Shown here piece after piece: positions 19,790-30,264 of a stretch of DNA of 64,000 nt. The stretch's first letter is position 1; each line of letters starts with the position of its first letter. A model generated the notes under the pieces. The model did not search any database. It was not told where the DNA came from and was given only the letters and a program-made list of their open reading frames with translations. The stretch comes from Thermaurantiacus tibetensis (lineage in GTDB: Bacteria; Pseudomonadota; Alphaproteobacteria; Sphingomonadales; Sphingomonadaceae): contig NZ_JACHTM010000001.1 of the NCBI RefSeq assembly GCF_015354055.1, forward strand, positions 372,001 through 436,000. Direction: 5' to 3'. The position numbers and the translations under genes are program-made.

Positions 19790-20575
19790 TCAGACGGCGA
19801 CGGCTGCCCCGATGTAGTCGAGATCGGTGCGTCCGCCCACCCGGAACCCGGATGCCGGAGACCATCCGAGCCCCTCGAGCCGCTCCACGCGGAACCCGGC
19901 GGCGGCAAGCCTTTCGCGCATCTCCTCCGGCTTCAGGAACCGGCGCCAGTCATGAGCACCCTTCGGGATGTCGCCCGTCACATACTCCGCGGCCAGCTTC
20001 ACGATCGCGAGGCTCGCGAGCGTCCGGTTGGGAGTCGAGAAGACGAGGAGGCCGCCCGGGCGCAGCAGGGTCCGCAGCGCGGCGAGGAAGGCGTGCACGT
20101 CGGCGACATGCTCCACCACCTCGAAGGCGGTGACGAGGTCGAAGGCGCCGGGCTCTCGTGCGGCCAGCTCCGTGACCTCGCCGGCGAGGTAGCGGATGGC
20201 AAGCCCCGCGGCCGCGGCATGGTCGCGGGCGGCAGCGATGGCCCCATGGGCGGCATCGAGGCCGGTGGTCGCCGCGCCCATGCGGGCGAGCGCCTCGGTC
20301 GCGATCCCGCCGCCGCAGCCCACGTCGAGCGCGGCGAGCCCGGCGAGCGGCCGGCGCGCGCGGGGATCGCAGCCGAGATGGGCGATGGCCGCCTCGCGGA
20401 CGAACGCCATGCGCGCCGGGTTCATGGCATGGAGCAGGCGGTTGGGGCCGCTCTGGTCCCACCATTCCGCTGCGAGCTGGTCGAACAGGGCGACGTTGGC
20501 GGGGTCGGCGGTGCCCCCTGCCTCCGGTGCCGGCTGCTCCGGCGCCGCCCCCGCGGCCCTGGTGCGACGGCTCAC
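19790..20575 (-). CDS. ubiG: Ubiquinone biosynthesis O-methyltransferase UbiG
   Basis: 261-aa SAM-dependent enzyme performing both O-methylation steps of ubiquinone synthesis. Motif I is [18 protein letters not shown]; the family signatures [26 protein letters not shown] and [11 protein letters not shown] are clear. The start is a GTG at 20575 that overlaps the bpt stop (GTGA on the minus strand); no ATG is available near the beginning of the conserved domain. The N-terminal 20 residues are Ala/Pro-rich and not conserved. Sequence identity of the motifs leaves little doubt. Confidence 0.93.
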   Translation of the reverse strand: MSRRTRAAGAAPEQPAPEAGGTADPANVALFDQLAAEWWDQSGPNRLLHAMNPARMAFVREAAIAHLGCDPRARRPLAGLAALDVGCGGGIATEALARMGAATTGLDAAHGAIAAARDHAAAAGLAIRYLAGEVTELAAREPGAFDLVTAFEVVEHVADVHAFLAALRTLLRPGGLLVFSTPNRTLASLAIVKLAAEYVTGDIPKGAHDWRRFLKPEEMRERLAAAGFRVERLEGLGWSPASGFRVGGRTDLDYIGAAVAV

Positions 20576-21372
20576 CGGACCGGCTGGGTCTTCGACGGCA
20601 TGCCCGAGCGCCGGCCGGGCGGCGGCGGGGTCGGCTCGGGCGGCAGGAGGCGCCAGCCCTCCGGGCCGAGGGCTTCCAGCGGGTGGAAGCGGCGCTTGTA
20701 GTCCATGCTTGGCGAGCCCTTCACCCAGTAGCCGAGGTAGACATAGTCCATGCCGACCGAGGCCGCGCGGAGCACATGATCGAGGATCATGAAGGTGCCG
20801 AGGCCCGAGCGGCCGGGGAGGTCGGGCTCGAAGAAGCTGTAGACCATCGAGAGGCCGTCGCTCTGCTTGTCGGTGAGGCAGGCGCCCACCAGCCGCCCCG
20901 GCCGGCCGTCGACCGAGGGTTCGCGATACTCGACGACGACGGTGTCGACGGGCGAGGTCTCGATCATGTCGGCGAAGTCGTAGGCGTCCATGCTGGCCAT
21001 GCCGCCGTCGGGGTGGCGGGCGGCGAGGTAGCGTTTCAGCAGCGCGAACTGTTCCTCGGTGGCCCAGGGGTCGCAGGCGGCGACCTCGAGGTCGGCGTTG
21101 CGTCGGATGAGCCGGCGCTGCGAGGCGGACGGCGTGAAGGCCGAGGCCACGATGCGGACCGAGATGCAGGCAGCGCAGCCCTCGCAGCTCGGCCGGTAGA
21201 CGACGTTCTGGCTGCGGCGGAAGCCGATGCGACCGAGGCTTTCCGACATGCGGGCGGCATCGGCGCCCTTGAGCTCGGCGAAGACCTTCCGCTCCATGCG
21301 CCCGGGCAGATAGGGGCAGGGGGCGCGGGCGGTGATGAAGAAGCGGGGGAAGCGGGTGGGCTGGTCGGTCAT
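20572..21372 (-). CDS. bpt: Aspartate/glutamate leucyltransferase (Bpt)
   Basis: 266-aa aminoacyl-tRNA-protein transferase related to eukaryotic arginyltransferase ATE1. Bpt adds leucine to proteins with N-terminal Asp or Glu, making them ClpS/ClpAP substrates. The N-terminal cysteine cluster [15 protein letters not shown] near residue 60 and the C-terminal [18 protein letters not shown] are family hallmarks. It heads a minus-strand operon with ubiG. Aat and ClpS, the other N-degron components, are both encoded in this window. A 456-bp gap with no gene precedes it. Confidence 0.93.
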   Translation of the reverse strand: MTDQPTRFPRFFITARAPCPYLPGRMERKVFAELKGADAARMSESLGRIGFRRSQNVVYRPSCEGCAACISVRIVASAFTPSASQRRLIRRNADLEVAACDPWATEEQFALLKRYLAARHPDGGMASMDAYDFADMIETSPVDTVVVEYREPSVDGRPGRLVGACLTDKQSDGLSMVYSFFEPDLPGRSGLGTFMILDHVLRAASVGMDYVYLGYWVKGSPSMDYKRRFHPLEALGPEGWRLLPPEPTPPPPGRRSGMPSKTQPVR

Positions 21373-21828
21373 CGGCCGGCCACCGCCTCCGCCAGGCTGG
21401 CCACTGCCCCTCTCGCTCGTGCGCCCGCCTGCAGCGGCGTGCCAACGCCTGCCGCCCGACCCCCCTCAAGATCACCCGGGTGGATGCTGGCGGCCGAACC
21501 TCCGGCTGACCGCACGCTCTCTCCCCGAGCCCCGAATGACCAGGTCACGTCTGCCCGACCTCCCGCGGACGCGCCCGCGGGCGCGCGACCCCGATACTTT
21601 GCACGGCGACGGGGGCAGGCGCAATCACCCTCGGGCCCGTGCGACCGCACGCATCGGGGAGGGGCAAGGCCGACCCACGCCTCCGCCAAGAGGACGGCCG
21701 GACGGCGCCAAAAGCTAGCACCGGCAGCCGAAAACCCCCGCGCCGTTCGGTCCGGAACGGATGCGCGGATGCTGCCCTCCACCCGCGGAGCCCGCCGCCC
21801 TCGACCCTGTCGTCGCGCGCCTGCCGGC
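21373..21828. other. Gene-free 456-bp interval between bpt and ilvA
   Basis: I see no credible gene, tRNA or known RNA element. It holds the bpt promoter region and the ilvA 3' end. Notable sequences are an odd palindrome TGACC-A-GGTCA (21537-21547), a 16-bp GC palindrome CGCGCCCGCGGGCGCG (21570-21585), and a hairpin CCGTTC...GAACGG (21743-21760) about 70 bp past the ilvA stop that could weakly terminate ilvA. Open frames across it are low-complexity and unsupported. Confidence 0.5.
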
Positions 21829-23073
21829 TCAGCCGAGCTCGATTCGGCTCACGTCGAAGCCTGCGCCCTGCAGCGATTCGATCAGCCGCTCGAGGTGCTC
21901 GGGCCCCCGAGTCTCGCACTCGATCTCGGTGATGAGGCCCTTCGCCGGAAGCGTGGTGAAGATCCGGTGGTGGGAGACCTCGAGAATGTTCACCTGCTGC
22001 TGGTCGAAGATCCGGGCAACCGCATAGAGCTGGCCCGGCCGGTCCTTGAGCCGGATCCGGAGACGCGCGAGCCGCCCCGAGCGGGCGAGATCGCGAAGGA
22101 GCACGTTGGCGAGAAGCCGCGTGTCGATGTTGCCCCCGCACAGGATGAGACCGACGTTGCGCCCGCGGAACCGGCGCGGGTGGGCGATGAGCGCGGCAAG
22201 GCCCGCTGCGCCTGCGCCTTCCACCACCGTCTTCTCGATGGCAAGCAGGAGCGCCACGGCCCGCTCGAGGTCGCGCTCGCCGACGAGCAGAATGTCGGAG
22301 ACCAGCGCGCGCACGATGGGCACCGTGAGCGCGCCGGGCACCTTGACGGCAATGCCCTCTGCCAGCGTGTCGCCATCGGCCACCACCGGCTCGCCGGCAA
22401 GCGTCGCCTTCATCGAAGGATAAAGCTCGGCCTGCACCCCGATCACCTCGATCCGCGGGTCGAGGTGGCGGGCAACCACCGCCGTCCCGGCAATGAGCCC
22501 GCCCCCGCCGACCGGCACGACGAGCGTGTCCACCTCGGGCGCGTCCTCGAGGAGCTCGAGCGCGGCCGTGCCCTGGCCGGCGATGATCTTCGGGTCATCA
22601 TAGGGGTGGACGAAGACGAGGCCCCGCTTCTCGGCAAGCTCGATCGCGTGGGCGTAGCTCTCCTCGAGCTTCTCGCCATGGAGCACCACCAGCGCATCGT
22701 GGCCCTCGGTCTGCTGCACCTTGATGAGCGGCGTGTGCCGGGGCATCACGATGGTCGCGGGAATGCCGAGCCGCCGCGCGTGGTAGGCAAGGCCCTGCGC
22801 ATGGTTGCCGGCCGACATGGCGATGACGCCGCGGCGGCGCTCCTCTTCGGAGAGAGACAGCAGCTTGTTGAGGGCGCCGCGCTCCTTGTAGGCGGCGGTG
22901 AACTGGAGGTTCTCGAACTTGAGGAACACCCGCGCGCCCATCATGTCCGACAGCGTCTGCGACAGGAAGGTGGGCGTGCGGACCACCTGGCCGGCAATCG
23001 CAGCAGCCGCGGCCTCGACATCGGCGAAGGAGACGGGAAGCTCGGGCGCGGAGGCGATCGTCTGCGTGGCCAT
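21829..23073 (-). CDS. ilvA: Threonine ammonia-lyase with C-terminal ACT domain
   Basis: 414-aa PLP enzyme that deaminates threonine to 2-oxobutanoate. The PLP lysine is in FTAAYKERGAL near residue 58, SAGNHAQG follows near 90, and VPVGGGGLIAG is the phosphate-binding glycine loop. A single ACT domain covers about residues 335-410 (RLRIRLKDRPGQLYAVARIF), the architecture of the TdcB-like form rather than the two-ACT E. coli biosynthetic IlvA. Its start codon overlaps the start codon of the divergent amidohydrolase within CATG, and no ribosome binding site is visible, so the 5' end deserves care. Confidence 0.92.
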   Translation of the reverse strand: MATQTIASAPELPVSFADVEAAAAAIAGQVVRTPTFLSQTLSDMMGARVFLKFENLQFTAAYKERGALNKLLSLSEEERRRGVIAMSAGNHAQGLAYHARRLGIPATIVMPRHTPLIKVQQTEGHDALVVLHGEKLEESYAHAIELAEKRGLVFVHPYDDPKIIAGQGTAALELLEDAPEVDTLVVPVGGGGLIAGTAVVARHLDPRIEVIGVQAELYPSMKATLAGEPVVADGDTLAEGIAVKVPGALTVPIVRALVSDILLVGERDLERAVALLLAIEKTVVEGAGAAGLAALIAHPRRFRGRNVGLILCGGNIDTRLLANVLLRDLARSGRLARLRIRLKDRPGQLYAVARIFDQQQVNILEVSHHRIFTTLPAKGLITEIECETRGPEHLERLIESLQGAGFDVSRIELG

Positions 23074-24745
23074 GGCGCCGGCGCGGCTAGCGCAAGGGGC
23101 TCACCTTCGCAAAGGAAAGCTTGCCCGCGCGGCGATCCTCGGCGCGCTGCTGCTCGCCGCCGCCCTCCCGGCGGGGGCCCGCACGCTCGTCGTCAACGCC
23201 AACATCCTCTCCCCCACCGAGGAGGGCGGGATCGAGCGCTACGCCATGCTCCTCGTCGGCGACGACGGCCGGATCGAGGCGGTGCTGCCCCCGGGCGCGC
23301 GCGAGCCGGCCCTGAAGCCCGGGGACTTCCGCCTCGATGCCAGGGGCGCGACGCTGCTGCCCGGCTTCATCGATTCCCACCTGCATCTCATGGGCCTTGG
23401 CCTGCGGCTCCTCTCGCTCGACCTCGGCACCGCCGCCTCGCTGGATGACGCGCTCGAGCGCGTCCGCCGCCACGCGGCAACCCTGGCGCCGGGCGCCTGG
23501 GTCACCGGTGGCGGCTGGAACCAGGTCCGCTGGGGCACCGGCTTCCCGACGGCCGCGGACCTGGACCGGGCCGTTCCCGACCGGCCGGCTGCGCTGCTCC
23601 GCACCGACGGTCATGCCCTGTGGGTCAACACGGCCGCACTCAGGGCTGCGGGCATCACTCGCGCCACGAAGGATCCGCCTGGCGGCCGCATCCTCCGCGA
23701 TTCGGCCGGCAACCCGACCGGAATTCTCGTCGATGCCGCGATGGAGCTGGTGAAGCTCCCGCCGCCGGGCGCGCTCGAGCGCGACCGCGCGCTGGCCGCA
23801 GCACTCGCCCACCTCGCCGCGCACGGCATCACCTCGGTCCACGACATGGGGGTGAGCGTGGAGGACTGGAACCTCTACCGTGCCTTCGGCGATGCCGGCC
23901 GCCTCACCGTCCGCATCACGGCCTATGCCGCGGGCATGGAGGCGGTGGATGCCATCGCCCCGCTCGCCCCCACGCCCTGGCTCTACGACGGACGGCTCCG
24001 GCTCCAGGGCGTGAAGCTCTACGCCGATGGCGCGCTCGGCTCGCGCGGCGCCTGGCTCAAGGCCCCTTACGCGGACGACCCCGGCAACCGCGGCCTCCAG
24101 CTCCTGCCCGCGACGCGCCTGCGCAACCTGATGAGCCGTGCGAACTTCGCCGGCTATCAGCTGGCCGTCCATGCCATCGGCGATGCCGCCAACGCCGAGG
24201 TGCTCGATGCCTATGCCGAGATCCTGCCGGCCTATGGCATGGGCTTGCGCAACCGGATCGAACATGCCCAGGTGCTCGACCGCGCAGACATCCCCCGCTT
24301 TCGCACGCTCGGCGTCACCGCCTCCATGCAGCCCATCCACGCCACCTCCGACCGGACGATGGCCGAGGCCCGGCTCGACCCCGAGCGGCTGAAGGGCGCC
24401 TATGCCTGGAAGAGCCTGCGCGATGCCGGCGTGGCGCTCGCCTTCGGCAGCGATGCGCCGGTCGAGCCGGTCAACCCCTTCCTCGGGCTTCGCGCCGCGA
24501 CCACGCGGGGGGGCTGGCGCACCGAAGAGGCGCTTCCGCTCGAGGCGGCGCTGGCCGGCTTCACCGTGTGGGCGGCGCGCGCCGGGCTCGCCGAGGGCAG
24601 GGTGGGCCGGCTGGCGCCCGGGCTCATGGCCGACTTCATCCTGGTCGATGCCGACCCGTTCCGCACGCCGCTCGACGACCTGGGGAAGATCCGGGTGCGC
24701 GAGACCTGGGTGGGCGGCCGGCGAGTCTTCGCGGCTGACCGCTAG
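23072..24745 (+). CDS. Exported amidohydrolase, YtcJ-like
   Basis: 557-aa metal-dependent hydrolase of the amidohydrolase superfamily, YtcJ/exoenzyme-regulatory AepA type. A signal peptide is visible (KGKLARAAILGALLLAAALPAGA), so it acts in the periplasm. GFIDSHLHLMGLG is the first metal site, IEHAQVLD and FGSDAPVEPVNPF later metal or catalytic segments; the final beta domain (LAPGLMADFILVDADPF) is typical. The substrate is unknown. The ATG at 23072 is the only start that gives a complete signal peptide, yet it overlaps ilvA's start by two bases. Converges on an SDR gene. Confidence 0.88.
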   Translation: MAPARLAQGAHLRKGKLARAAILGALLLAAALPAGARTLVVNANILSPTEEGGIERYAMLLVGDDGRIEAVLPPGAREPALKPGDFRLDARGATLLPGFIDSHLHLMGLGLRLLSLDLGTAASLDDALERVRRHAATLAPGAWVTGGGWNQVRWGTGFPTAADLDRAVPDRPAALLRTDGHALWVNTAALRAAGITRATKDPPGGRILRDSAGNPTGILVDAAMELVKLPPPGALERDRALAAALAHLAAHGITSVHDMGVSVEDWNLYRAFGDAGRLTVRITAYAAGMEAVDAIAPLAPTPWLYDGRLRLQGVKLYADGALGSRGAWLKAPYADDPGNRGLQLLPATRLRNLMSRANFAGYQLAVHAIGDAANAEVLDAYAEILPAYGMGLRNRIEHAQVLDRADIPRFRTLGVTASMQPIHATSDRTMAEARLDPERLKGAYAWKSLRDAGVALAFGSDAPVEPVNPFLGLRAATTRGGWRTEEALPLEAALAGFTVWAARAGLAEGRVGRLAPGLMADFILVDADPFRTPLDDLGKIRVRETWVGGRRVFAADR

Positions 24746-24883
24746 GGCCGCCAGGCCTCGACCGCATGCCGCCTGCGCAGCGCCGCAGGGCGGTGCCGTT
24801 CGCGCCCAAGGCGAAAAGCCCGTCTCCGGTCAGGGCGTCGGGGCTTCCGGCTGGGGAAGGGATGCCGCGAGGCAGGGCAACGG

Positions 24884-24901
24884 GGCGCGCCATTGCGCGC
24901 C
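24884..24901. terminator. Hairpin between convergent amidohydrolase and SDR genes
   Basis: GGCGCGC (24884-24890) pairs with GCGCGCC (24895-24901) across a CATT loop, in the 246-bp gap where the two genes converge. There is no T-run on either side, so efficiency is uncertain, but its position fits a bidirectional terminator. Nothing else recognisable is in this gap. Confidence 0.4.
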
Positions 24902-24991
24902 GGAAGGGCTCGCCGATCCCTCCGGTGCGGAGGATGAGGCCGGTGTTGCCTGCCGCCGCAGCGCGGAGGTTTGTCGCGGCGGCGGGCTGCC

Positions 24992-25759
24992 CTAGCCGAC
25001 CACCGCGCCGGCGCGGTCGAGGACGAGGCGGGAGAGACCGCGCGGCAGACCCGCCTGCAGCCGCTCGACCACGCGCTCCGCCACCACCTCCGGCGCTTTC
25101 AGCGAGGCGGGGTCCTCACCCGGGTAGGCCTGCCGGCGCATCCGGGTGGCCGTGCCTCCCGGGTCCACCACGAGCACCTTCACGCCGAGCGCCGTCATCT
25201 CGTCGGCGTAGGTCGCAAGGAGCGACTCGAGCGCCGCCTTGGAGGCGGCATAGGGCCCCCAGTAGGCCCGCCCCGGCGCGACGCTCGACGTGAGGCCGAC
25301 GACGCTGCCGCGCGCGCGCCGCAGCATCGGGTCGAACGCGCGGATGAGGCGCCAGGGGGCGGCCACGTTGAGGCGCATCACCTTCTCGAACTCGGCCGGC
25401 GCTACGTGGCCGAGCGGCGAGAGGGTGCCGAGCATTGCCGCGTTGAGGACGAGGAGGTCGAGCCCCTCCCAGCGGGCGCCGACGGCAGCCGCAAGCCGGT
25501 CAATGTCGTCGAGCTGAAGGAGGTCGAGAGGCGCGATGGTCGCCGTGCCGCCGGCGGCATGGATGGCCTCTTCGGTGGCAAGCAGGCCCTTCTCGTCGCG
25601 CGCCGTCAGCACGACATGGTGCCCAGCGCCGGCAAGCGCGCGGGCAAGTGCCGCGCCGATGCCGCGGCTTGCCCCCGTCACCAGCGCAAGGCGCGAAGCA
25701 GCGCCGGGCGCCGCCGTTCCGGTTGCGGCCTGCGCCGTCTCTCCGGTCTCGTCCGTCAC
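24992..25759 (-). CDS. SDR family oxidoreductase next to purF
   Basis: 255-aa short-chain dehydrogenase with VTGASRGIG near residue 25 (cofactor binding), LNAAML in place of NNAG, serine in LTSSVAP and YAASKAAL with the catalytic Tyr/Lys. Start is a GTG at 25759, ten bases after the purF stop, since no ATG lies nearby; the longer open frame upstream runs through purF and is not real. Co-transcription with purF is likely, although no metabolic link is obvious. Confidence 0.87.
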   Translation of the reverse strand: MTDETGETAQAATGTAAPGAASRLALVTGASRGIGAALARALAGAGHHVVLTARDEKGLLATEEAIHAAGGTATIAPLDLLQLDDIDRLAAAVGARWEGLDLLVLNAAMLGTLSPLGHVAPAEFEKVMRLNVAAPWRLIRAFDPMLRRARGSVVGLTSSVAPGRAYWGPYAASKAALESLLATYADEMTALGVKVLVVDPGGTATRMRRQAYPGEDPASLKAPEVVAERVVERLQAGLPRGLSRLVLDRAGAVVG

Positions 25760-25769
25760 GGCCAGGCCG

Positions 25770-27254
25770 TCACTGGGCCGCGACGAGCGCGAGCTGCCCG
25801 GCGGCCTCCTGCGCCTCCTGGTCGGTGAGGCGCGTGGGGTAGTCGCCGGTGAAGCAGGCATCGCAGTGGCTGGGGGCCCGGGCGTTGCGCCCGGGTTCGC
25901 CCAGCGCGCGGTAGAGCCCGTCGATGGACAGGAAGGCGAGGCTGTCGGCGCCGATGAAGCCCCGCATCGCCTCGAGGTCCATCTGCGCGGCCAGCAGCTT
26001 CGAGCGGACCGGCGTGTCGACGCCATAGAAGCAGCTGTGGGTGGTGGGCGGCGAGGCCACGCGCAGGTGCACCTCGCGCGCGCCGGCTTCGCGCAGCATG
26101 TGGACGATCTTGACCGAGGTGGTGCCGCGCACGACCGAATCGTCGATGAGAACGAGGCGCTTGCCGGCGATCAGCGCGCGGTTGGCATTGTGCTTGAGCT
26201 TGACCCCGAGGTGCCGGACCGCCTCGCCGGGCTGGATGAAGGTGCGCCCCACATAATGGCTGCGGATGATGCCCAGCTCGAAGGGGATGCCGGAGGCCTG
26301 CGCATAGCCGAGCGCAGCCGGCGTCCCGGAGTCGGGCACCGGCACCACCATGTCGGCCGCGACGGGCGCCTCGCGGGCGAGCTCGGCGCCGATCCGCTTC
26401 CTGACCTCATAGATCGAGAGCCCGTCCGCCTGCGAATCGGGGCGCGAGAAGTAGACATGCTCGAAGATGCAGGGCCGGGGCCGCTGGCGGGGCAGGGGCG
26501 CCATCGAGCGGACGCCGCGCGCATCGACCACGACAAGCTCGCCCGGCTCCACCTCGCGCAGGAAGCGCGCGCCGACCACGTCGAGCGCGACCGTCTCGGA
26601 AGCGAAGATGACGGCCTTGCCCAGCGCGCCCATGACGAGCGGGCGGAAGCCGAGCGGGTCGCGGCAGGCGATCAGGCCCTCGCGCGTGAGGCAGACGAGC
26701 GACCAGGCCCCCTCCAGCGCCTTCAGCGCATCGATGAACCGGTCAAGCAGCGTCGGCTGCCGCGAGGTCGCGAGGAGATGGATGATGACCTCGGTGTCGC
26801 TCGTCGACTGGAAGATGGCGCCGCGGCGGATGAGCATGTCGCGCAGCGTCATCGCGTTCGAGAGGTTGCCGTTGTGGGCAACGGCGAAGCCGCCGACGGC
26901 AAGCTCGGCGAACAGCGGCTGGACGTTCCGGAGCGCCGAGGCCCCCGTCGTCGCGTAGCGGTTGTGGCCGATGGCGACCCGGCCCGGCAGCTCCGCCATC
27001 ACGTCCGGCCGGTCGAAGTTGCCGGCGACATGCCCCATCGCCCGGTGGGCGTGGAACTCCTGGCCGTCGAAGCTCACGATGCCGGCGGCTTCCTGGCCGC
27101 GGTGCTGGAGTGCGTGCAGGCCCAGCGCCACGGCGGCCGCGGCCTGCTCGAGGCCATAGACGCCGAAGACGCCGCATTCCTCGTGGAAGCGGTCGGAACC
27201 GTCGTCGAACGGGCCGGGACCAAAGGGGTCTCCGGCCCTCTCGGGGCTCGCCAT
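25770..27254 (-). CDS. purF: Amidophosphoribosyltransferase
   Basis: 494-aa enzyme of the first purine step (PRPP plus glutamine to phosphoribosylamine). It is made as a precursor: the catalytic Cys27 in EECGVFGVYG is exposed after removal of a 26-residue propeptide. Glutaminase residues include GHNRYATTGA and HNGNLSNA; the PRPP loop is VLIDDSVVRGTTS near residue 355. The C-terminal half is the PRTase domain. Start ATG 27254 was chosen; a GTG five codons upstream (27269) has a better ribosome binding site (GGAGGT). Divergent from hisI. Confidence 0.94.
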   Translation of the reverse strand: MASPERAGDPFGPGPFDDGSDRFHEECGVFGVYGLEQAAAAVALGLHALQHRGQEAAGIVSFDGQEFHAHRAMGHVAGNFDRPDVMAELPGRVAIGHNRYATTGASALRNVQPLFAELAVGGFAVAHNGNLSNAMTLRDMLIRRGAIFQSTSDTEVIIHLLATSRQPTLLDRFIDALKALEGAWSLVCLTREGLIACRDPLGFRPLVMGALGKAVIFASETVALDVVGARFLREVEPGELVVVDARGVRSMAPLPRQRPRPCIFEHVYFSRPDSQADGLSIYEVRKRIGAELAREAPVAADMVVPVPDSGTPAALGYAQASGIPFELGIIRSHYVGRTFIQPGEAVRHLGVKLKHNANRALIAGKRLVLIDDSVVRGTTSVKIVHMLREAGAREVHLRVASPPTTHSCFYGVDTPVRSKLLAAQMDLEAMRGFIGADSLAFLSIDGLYRALGEPGRNARAPSHCDACFTGDYPTRLTDQEAQEAAGQLALVAAQ

Positions 27255-27346
27255 GTGCCTGCCCGTCACTGCCTTGGCGCACCTCCTAGAGCCTCGGCGC
27301 CCGCTTGTCGCTAGGCAAAGCGTCATGGAAGCGTCAGAGAAGCTGC

Positions 27347-27694
27347 ATGGCCGAACCCTTCGCCCCCCGCTTCGATTCCCAGGGGCTCGTGACTGCGGTC
27401 GTCACCGACTCGGGGTCGGGCGAGCTCCTCATGGTCGCCCACATGAACGCCGAGGCGCTCGCGCGGACCCGGGAGACGGGAGAGGCGCACTTCTGGTCGC
27501 GCTCGCGCGGGCGGCTGTGGCGGAAGGGGGAGACCTCGGGCCATGTGCTCGAGGTCGTCGAGATCCGGGTCGACTGCGACCAGGATGCGCTCTGGCTGCT
27601 CGCCCGGCCGCGCGGGCCTGCCTGCCACACCGGCGCGCGCAGCTGCTTCTTCCGCAGGCTGGGTCCCGACGGTCTCATCCGAATCGAACCATAA
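27347..27694 (+). CDS. hisI: Phosphoribosyl-AMP cyclohydrolase
   Basis: 115-aa enzyme opening the purine ring of phosphoribosyl-AMP in histidine biosynthesis. Signature segments: [21 protein letters not shown]-like stretch near residue 32, [11 protein letters not shown], metal-binding DCDQDALW and [11 protein letters not shown] near the C-terminus with its zinc cysteine. It is the HisI domain alone, without HisE, as in most alphaproteobacteria. It is divergent from purF with 92 bp between starts and followed by a 332-bp gene-free gap. Confidence 0.94.
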   Translation: MAEPFAPRFDSQGLVTAVVTDSGSGELLMVAHMNAEALARTRETGEAHFWSRSRGRLWRKGETSGHVLEVVEIRVDCDQDALWLLARPRGPACHTGARSCFFRRLGPDGLIRIEP

Positions 27695-27796
27695 CCCTCC
27701 CGCCGGGACGCAACCCTCCACCTCGCCGGCCGTTCACCACGGCGGACGGCAGCGACCACCCCCCTCGCTCCCGTCCTGACGCAGGGTCATGGGCCC

Positions 27797-27842
27797 GCCG
27801 CCCCGCGCCGCCGTTCCTCCTCCGACGGCCGCGCGGGGCGGC
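27797..27842. terminator. Very stable 17-bp hairpin downstream of hisI
   Basis: GCCGCCCCGCGC (27797-27808) is perfectly complementary to GCGCGGGGCGGC (27831-27842), and inside it GCCGT pairs with ACGGC, separated by a single C-C mismatch, leaving a 10-nt loop. It starts 103 bp after the hisI stop and lacks a T-run. It could terminate hisI or shield the MerR operon from read-through. The rest of the 27695-28026 gap holds only the MerR promoter. Confidence 0.45.
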
Positions 27843-27990
27843 AAACCCCGTCTCCCAGCCTGCGCCCCCGGCTCCCCGCCAGCACCGCGAACACGCCGGC
27901 CGCCAGGCATGTCAGCCTCCGGAGCGCCGCCCGTCCACCCGGCGTGAGGCCGTGCGGCAGAGCAATGCCGCGCAAAGGCCTCAGCTGTTG

Positions 27991-28006
27991 TTGACGCGAA
28001 CGTAAA
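27991..28006 (+). promoter_or_regulatory. Operator-like dyad upstream of the MerR-type regulator
   Basis: TTGACG-CGAA-CGTAAA is an imperfect inverted repeat (TTgACG against the complement TTtACG) ending 20 bp before the ATG at 28027. TATAGC at 28012-28017 could be a -10. Such ACG-containing dyads are a feature of LiuR-type MerR regulators of branched-chain and fatty acid degradation, so autoregulation of this operon is a reasonable inference. I cannot fix the -35. Confidence 0.5.
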
Positions 28007-28026
28007 GGTCATATAGCCGTTGCCAC

Positions 28027-28412
28027 ATGGAGGGAGCTGGCGAGACCTACACCATCACCGATCTCTCCCGCGCCTTCGGCGTCACTGCCCGCACGCTCCG
28101 CTTCTACGAGGCCGAAGGCCTGCTCCACCCCGTCCGCCGCGGCCGAACCCGTCTCTACTCGAGGGCCGATCGCGCCCGGCTCGCCTGGGTGCTGCGCGGC
28201 CGCGCGGTCGGCTTCAGCCTCGCCGAGATCCGCGAGCTCCTCGACCTCTACGCCCCCGGCGAGGCCCGGCGGCCCCAGCTCGAGGCCGCGCTCGCCAAGA
28301 CCGTCGAACGCCTCGCGGCGCTTCGCGCCCAGCGCGACGCCATCGACGCCACCGTCACGGAACTGGAACAGTTCGCCGCCACGCTCCGCAGCCGCCTCGA
28401 GGGAGACGCCTG

Positions 28413-28413
<1 letters not shown>
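28027..28413 (+). CDS. MerR-family transcriptional regulator (LiuR-like)
   Basis: 128-aa regulator. Residues 8-45 form the MerR winged helix ([26 protein letters not shown]), followed by [27 protein letters not shown] and a long dimerisation helix. No cysteines are available for metal sensing, so it belongs to the organic-ligand group. It is the first gene of a beta-oxidation operon and overlaps the next gene (TGATG), as LiuR/PsrA-type regulators of acyl-CoA degradation often do. A likely operator precedes it. Confidence 0.88.
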
Positions 28414-30203
<1,790 letters not shown>

Positions 30204-30264
30204 CAACAAGCAGAGCTTGCCCCGCATGTCCGGCGGGCGCAGCGCGACAGGAACGGAGGATGAC

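Noticed and set aside
27991-28017. TTGACG as a normal -35 for the MerR gene
   Set aside because: Spacing to the best -10 (TATAGC) is only 15 bp; the sequence is better explained as one arm of an operator.
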